Below are positions 61,723 through 64,000 of a DNA stretch of 64,000 bases, in pieces. The DNA comes from Sphingomonas sp. LY29 (lineage in GTDB: Bacteria; Pseudomonadota; Alphaproteobacteria; Sphingomonadales; Sphingomonadaceae), in assembly GCF_035593985.1 (NCBI RefSeq), contig NZ_CP141587.1, positions 744,001 through 808,000 on the forward strand, read 5' to 3'. Every line of letters begins with the position of its first letter. Within the stretch, counting starts at the first letter, position 1. The notes under the pieces are model-generated. The model did not search any database, was not told the origin of the DNA, and saw only the letters and a list, made by a program, of their open reading frames with translations. A program made the position numbers and the translations under genes.

Positions 61723-62004
61723 ATGCATGATCGTGTTACCCAGATTTACGTTAAACCGCAACTGTCTCCTGCCCAAGTCGCCGCCTTCGCGAGCGCGTTG
61801 GGTGTGGTGGTCAATTCCTGCATTGAAGCGCTCGACATACTTGCCGGCGATGCTGACTTTGAGGCCAACGGCGACGAGCTAGACTTCAATCGGGCGGAAG
61901 ACGACCACGGCGACTTCGCGGAGTACGCCGACGGCCCTGGCTGTGAATACGGCGACCCCGGCGGCTGTGAGCATGATGGCCGGGAATTGGAGTTGGGCCA
62001 ATGA
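61723..62004 (+). CDS. Small acidic protein of the element
   Basis: 93 residues. The N-terminal half is ordinary (ALGVVVNSCIEALDILAG). The C-terminal 53 residues contain 18 Asp/Glu and few basic residues, with a Cys pair (GPGCEYGDPGGCEH). Unknown function; a DNA-mimic or metal-binding role is only a guess. Start of a chain of overlapping genes. Confidence 0.65.
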   Translation: MHDRVTQIYVKPQLSPAQVAAFASALGVVVNSCIEALDILAGDADFEANGDELDFNRAEDDHGDFAEYADGPGCEYGDPGGCEHDGRELELGQ

Positions 62005-62315
62005 GCGGCCCCGATCCCCTCGCCGCCCTCGCCCAAGTCTGGACCGAACGCTGGATAGATCGTGGCGGCTTCCTCGTCGTCGATCCCGACTGCAATCGCG
62101 TCCAGGTCGGCATGTCGATGGACGCCCCCGAACATCACAAAGCGCATAGCGAAAGCCAACGCGAGTGGGTGGACGCTTACCACACCGGGCGCTGGCGCGA
62201 GCTTCAGGACTTCGTCGAGGCGGTCCCCGACCTTCGCGCCGCGCTGATTCACCACGTCGCTCTGCACGGTCACCGGTACGCCGATGGCACCACCATGATG
62301 ACAGGAGGCCGCTAA
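62001..62315 (+). CDS. Hypothetical protein of the element
   Basis: 104 residues with His-rich segments (EHHKAHSES, HHVALHGHRYADG). It overlaps the previous gene by 4 nt (ATGA). No family recognised. Confidence 0.65.
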   Translation: MSGPDPLAALAQVWTERWIDRGGFLVVDPDCNRVQVGMSMDAPEHHKAHSESQREWVDAYHTGRWRELQDFVEAVPDLRAALIHHVALHGHRYADGTTMMTGGR

Positions 62316-62527
62316 TGGCCCTTCGCCAACGCCGCGTCGACGCCTTCGCCAAATGGCTCGCCAAGGCCCCGCATCCCTTCCACCAGCAACCGGAGTTTCG
62401 CTTCTTCAAAGACTTGTCGCCCGAAGAATTCGATGCCGCCTGCGACATTATGGAGGCCGAGGGCGATCGACTTGAAGCCGAGGCGGTAGCACTACGCGAT
62501 GCAGCCTCCAGCCGAGGTGAAGCGTGA
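62315..62527 (+). CDS. Hypothetical protein of the element
   Basis: 70 residues, MALRQRRVDAFAKWLAKAPH. ATG 62315 shares one base with the previous stop (TAATG); AGGAGG is 7 nt upstream. Helical, charged. No family recognised. Confidence 0.65.
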   Translation: MALRQRRVDAFAKWLAKAPHPFHQQPEFRFFKDLSPEEFDAACDIMEAEGDRLEAEAVALRDAASSRGEA

Positions 62528-62739
62528 TGGACGCGCCCGCTCCCAAGGTGTTGCTGGCCGAGGCTGAAGACGGCATGGGCTATGCGGTGACGGTCCTGCC
62601 CGCCCAGGACGTGGGCCACGATCGTCAATTCACCAACTATCTGCAGGCGCGGACCTACGCCCGCCTGCTTCGCTTCGGACACGGCTGGCAGCTTGTCGAT
62701 CGCTGTGACGAGCGGACGAGGAAGGCCGCTAATGGGTAG
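62527..62739 (+). CDS. Hypothetical protein of the element
   Basis: 70 residues. Start ATG 62527 (or GTG 62524) overlaps the previous stop (TGATG). It overlaps the next gene by 8 nt. No family recognised. Confidence 0.6.
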   Translation: MDAPAPKVLLAEAEDGMGYAVTVLPAQDVGHDRQFTNYLQARTYARLLRFGHGWQLVDRCDERTRKAANG

Positions 62740-63418
62740 GGCCAAGCCCCAAGCGGCACACAAGGCTGACACGCGAGCGGCGGGCTGGGTGGGCCTGCCG
62801 CAAGCGGTGGCAGACTCCGCGGCCTATCTAACGCTGTCACCGCTGGAGCGTGGTGTTCTTTTAGAAATCCTTCGCCGCTTCAACGGCTACAATAACGGCG
62901 ACATTGCCATCACCTATGAGGAGATTGGCGAGCGACTGAAGGGTGCGAACCGATGTCGCCTGAACAACGGGCGCATTGCGCTCGCGGTCGCGAAGCTGTG
63001 GGACCACGGACTAATCGATGAGCCGACCGAACAGTCGTGGGCGCAGCGTCGAGCAAGGCGCTATCGGCTCACATTTATCACGTCCGGCAAGGCCCCACCC
63101 TACCGCCAGGCGACGAACGAATATCTCAAGTGGACGCCCGCCAAAGCAAAAAACGACGGTAACACATCGTCACCAAGAGGTGCCCCAACTGGTGACGCAA
63201 CATCACCACAGGGTCAAAGCGCTGGTGACGCCCAATCACCAAGCGGTTCAGAAATTCGCAGTTTTGCGTCGGAAGGTTCAGCCGTTTCTGGTGACGCCCG
63301 ATCACTGGTTATATCTAAGCCATACCAAGGCCGGGAAGTTGGGGAAGCAGACCAACTTCAGAGCCCCTCTAAAAAATTGGCCCCCTCACCTGTCTCTGAC
63401 AACAAGGAGGCCGCATGA
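62732..63418 (+). CDS. Winged-helix replication-initiator-like protein with internal repeats
   Basis: 228 residues. Residues about 15-120 look like a winged helix (GVLLEILRRFNG, ITYEEIGERLKG, LWDHGLIDEP, ARRYRLTFI). The second half holds an imperfect 11-residue repeat (SPRGAPTGDAT, SPQGQSAGDAQ). The DNA of this part contains four 19-bp partial palindromes (63157-63307), the arrangement of phage lambda O-type initiators with the origin inside the gene. Initiator role inferred, not proven. It overlaps the previous gene by 8 nt and the next by 4 nt. Confidence 0.7.
   Translation: MGRAKPQAAHKADTRAAGWVGLPQAVADSAAYLTLSPLERGVLLEILRRFNGYNNGDIAITYEEIGERLKGANRCRLNNGRIALAVAKLWDHGLIDEPTEQSWAQRRARRYRLTFITSGKAPPYRQATNEYLKWTPAKAKNDGNTSSPRGAPTGDATSPQGQSAGDAQSPSGSEIRSFASEGSAVSGDARSLVISKPYQGREVGEADQLQSPSKKLAPSPVSDNKEAA
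63157..63307 (+). repeat. Iteron-like array (4 partial palindromes) inside the initiator-like gene
   Basis: 19-bp units start at 63157, 63190, 63223 and 63289 (spacing 33, 33, 66 bp). Copies 2 and 3 read TGGTGACGCAACATCACCA and TGGTGACGCCCAATCACCA; copy 4 has CGATCACTG at its end; copy 1 is CGGTAACACATCGTCACCA. Each has GGTGAC and GTCACC/ATCACC arms around a variable centre. At a period of 33 bp (about three helix turns) all copies face the same side. Confidence 0.8.
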
Positions 63419-63609
63419 CCCAGCCAGTAGAGGCAGGGGGCCATGATCGCCTCCCCGTGAGCGATTCTCGCGACCGACACCCAACCAAACTTCGCGCGTC
63501 CACGGTTGAGCGCCCGACCCCCCACGCATGCGAGCATTGCCTCGCCGCCTACTCATTCCAGCCGCGCAAAGGTGTCTGCCGAAATTGCAGGCACCGCTCT
63601 CCTCGTTGA
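63415..63609 (+). CDS. Small zinc-finger-like protein of the element
   Basis: 64 residues with a C-x-x-C pair twice (ACEHCLAAY, VCRNCRHR). ATG 63415 overlaps the initiator-like stop by 4 nt. Its 3' end runs into the junction with the receiver remnant at about 63587, so its natural C-terminus may be lost. Confidence 0.55.
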   Translation: MTQPVEAGGHDRLPVSDSRDRHPTKLRASTVERPTPHACEHCLAAYSFQPRKGVCRNCRHRSPR

Positions 63610-63949
63610 TGACGAGGAATTAGTGCGTAGCAGTACACGGGAAATGTTGACTGATCTCGGTTTTTCCGTTGTCGAGGCGGCTTCCGCGGAGGAGGCGCTG
63701 CACCTGGTCGGTCAAGGCCTCGAGCTGGATCTTTTGGTGACGGACCATCTGATGCCCGGCATGAGCGGAACGGAACTCGCTTGAGATTTGATTAGCCGTC
63801 AGCTGAACGTGCGAGTTCTCGTGATTTCCGGATACGCGGAGGACGAAGGCGTTGCGCCAGACTTGCCCCGGCTCGTTAAACCATTTCGACTTGCGGATTT
63901 AGCGTCGATACTGAGTGAAATGACGGGAGGTCGTGCTCCGCAGGCTTAG
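63587..63949 (+). pseudogene. Receiver-domain remnant with in-frame stop
   Basis: TALLVDDEELVRSS ... LVTDHLMPGMSGTELA, stop TGA at 63782-63784, then in the same frame DLISRQLNVRVLVISGYAEDEG ... RLVKPFRLADLASIL to TAG at 63949. The phospho-Asp (LVTDHL), Thr/Ser and Lys (KPF) sites are visible. Such receivers usually sit at the C-terminus of hybrid histidine kinases. The TGA replaces a codon, probably Arg CGA. No kinase domain or start codon precedes it, so it is a fragment. Confidence 0.8.
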
Positions 63950-64000
63950 CGAAGGGCCGTACCGCTCGAGACAAATGCGTACCAACGAGCGGAGCGTCCT

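Larger units (their letters stand above)
59591..63609. mobile_element. Integrated element at tRNA-Arg (left end; right end not seen)
   Basis: An attachment fragment of tRNA-Arg(ACG) at 59591-59636, integrase at 59696, a divergent regulator/excisionase control region and a run of overlapping small genes form one unit. It contains no tail, capsid or conjugation genes in the visible 4 kb. Host-like sequence (receiver remnant) starts about 63587. Length and true right border cannot be fixed. Confidence 0.75.

Noticed and set aside
63157..63307. CRISPR array
   Set aside because: Repeats are only 19 bp with internal symmetry, spacing is 33/33/66 bp, the units lie inside a gene and no cas gene is present.

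Overview
The window is GC-rich (about 63-65 %) and comes from an alphaproteobacterium, most likely a sphingomonad (Sphingomonas or a close relative). This rests on gene content and synteny (rne next to amidase, PBP1A and prfB), the divided rplJL / rpoBC locus, two-subunit 2-oxoacid:ferredoxin oxidoreductase, an HWE histidine kinase, entericidin-like lipoproteins and a possible CtrA-type box. About 59.5 kb is ordinary chromosome. The last 4.4 kb is the left end of an integrated element.

Layout. 1-3.5 kb: end of a ferritin-like protein, an Nramp Mn/Fe transporter, and a cyclic-nucleotide-domain/thioredoxin-reductase-like flavoprotein. 3.5-14.8 kb: rplJ-rplL, a leucine-rich-repeat-like protein, an antisense dioxygenase-family gene, then rpoB-rpoC. 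14.9-16.6 kb: two tiny entericidin-like lipoproteins, thyA and a frameshifted RadC-like gene. 16.6-25 kb: a lipoprotein methyltransferase, prfB, PBP1A and amidase on the minus strand, facing away from rne. 25-32 kb: M48 protease with a DsbA-like protein, rlmE with a Ppx/GppA phosphatase, tRNA-Gln(CTG), a PAS-HWE kinase with two single-domain receivers, and a SleB-like hydrolase. 32-43.9 kb: EVE protein, LLM oxidoreductase, MFS transporter with cysK, a GGDEF-EAL-PilZ protein, a MerR regulator with acyl-CoA dehydrogenase, purF, an SDR and a small exported protein.

43.9-51.2 kb is a seven-gene minus-strand operon: 2-oxoacid:ferredoxin oxidoreductase alpha, an unlisted 44-residue membrane protein, the beta subunit, a spermidine-synthase-like protein, a YdjM-like membrane hydrolase, photolyase and a cyclopropane-fatty-acid synthase-like methyltransferase. 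51.3-59.5 kb holds a PhyH-type dioxygenase, a glycine-rich membrane protein, rppH, an M20 hydrolase-astA-astB operon for arginine catabolism, several small proteins and an outer-membrane beta-barrel with a polyproline tail.

59.6 kb to the right edge: an element inserted in a tRNA-Arg(ACG) gene, whose 3' half is left as the attachment repeat. It has a tyrosine integrase and a regulator transcribed leftward, and an excisionase-like protein transcribed rightward. Perfect palindromes sit in the divergent control region. A chain of overlapping small genes follows, ending in a winged-helix protein whose own coding sequence carries four 19-bp partly palindromic repeats spaced 33, 33 and 66 bp. This resembles a replication origin inside an initiator gene. 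The layout (int, divergent repressor, xis, rep with iterons) recalls phage-inducible chromosomal islands and phage satellites and is the most unusual part of the window. It is followed by a receiver-domain remnant with an in-frame stop. The intact tRNA-Arg and the right end of the element lie outside the window or are lost.
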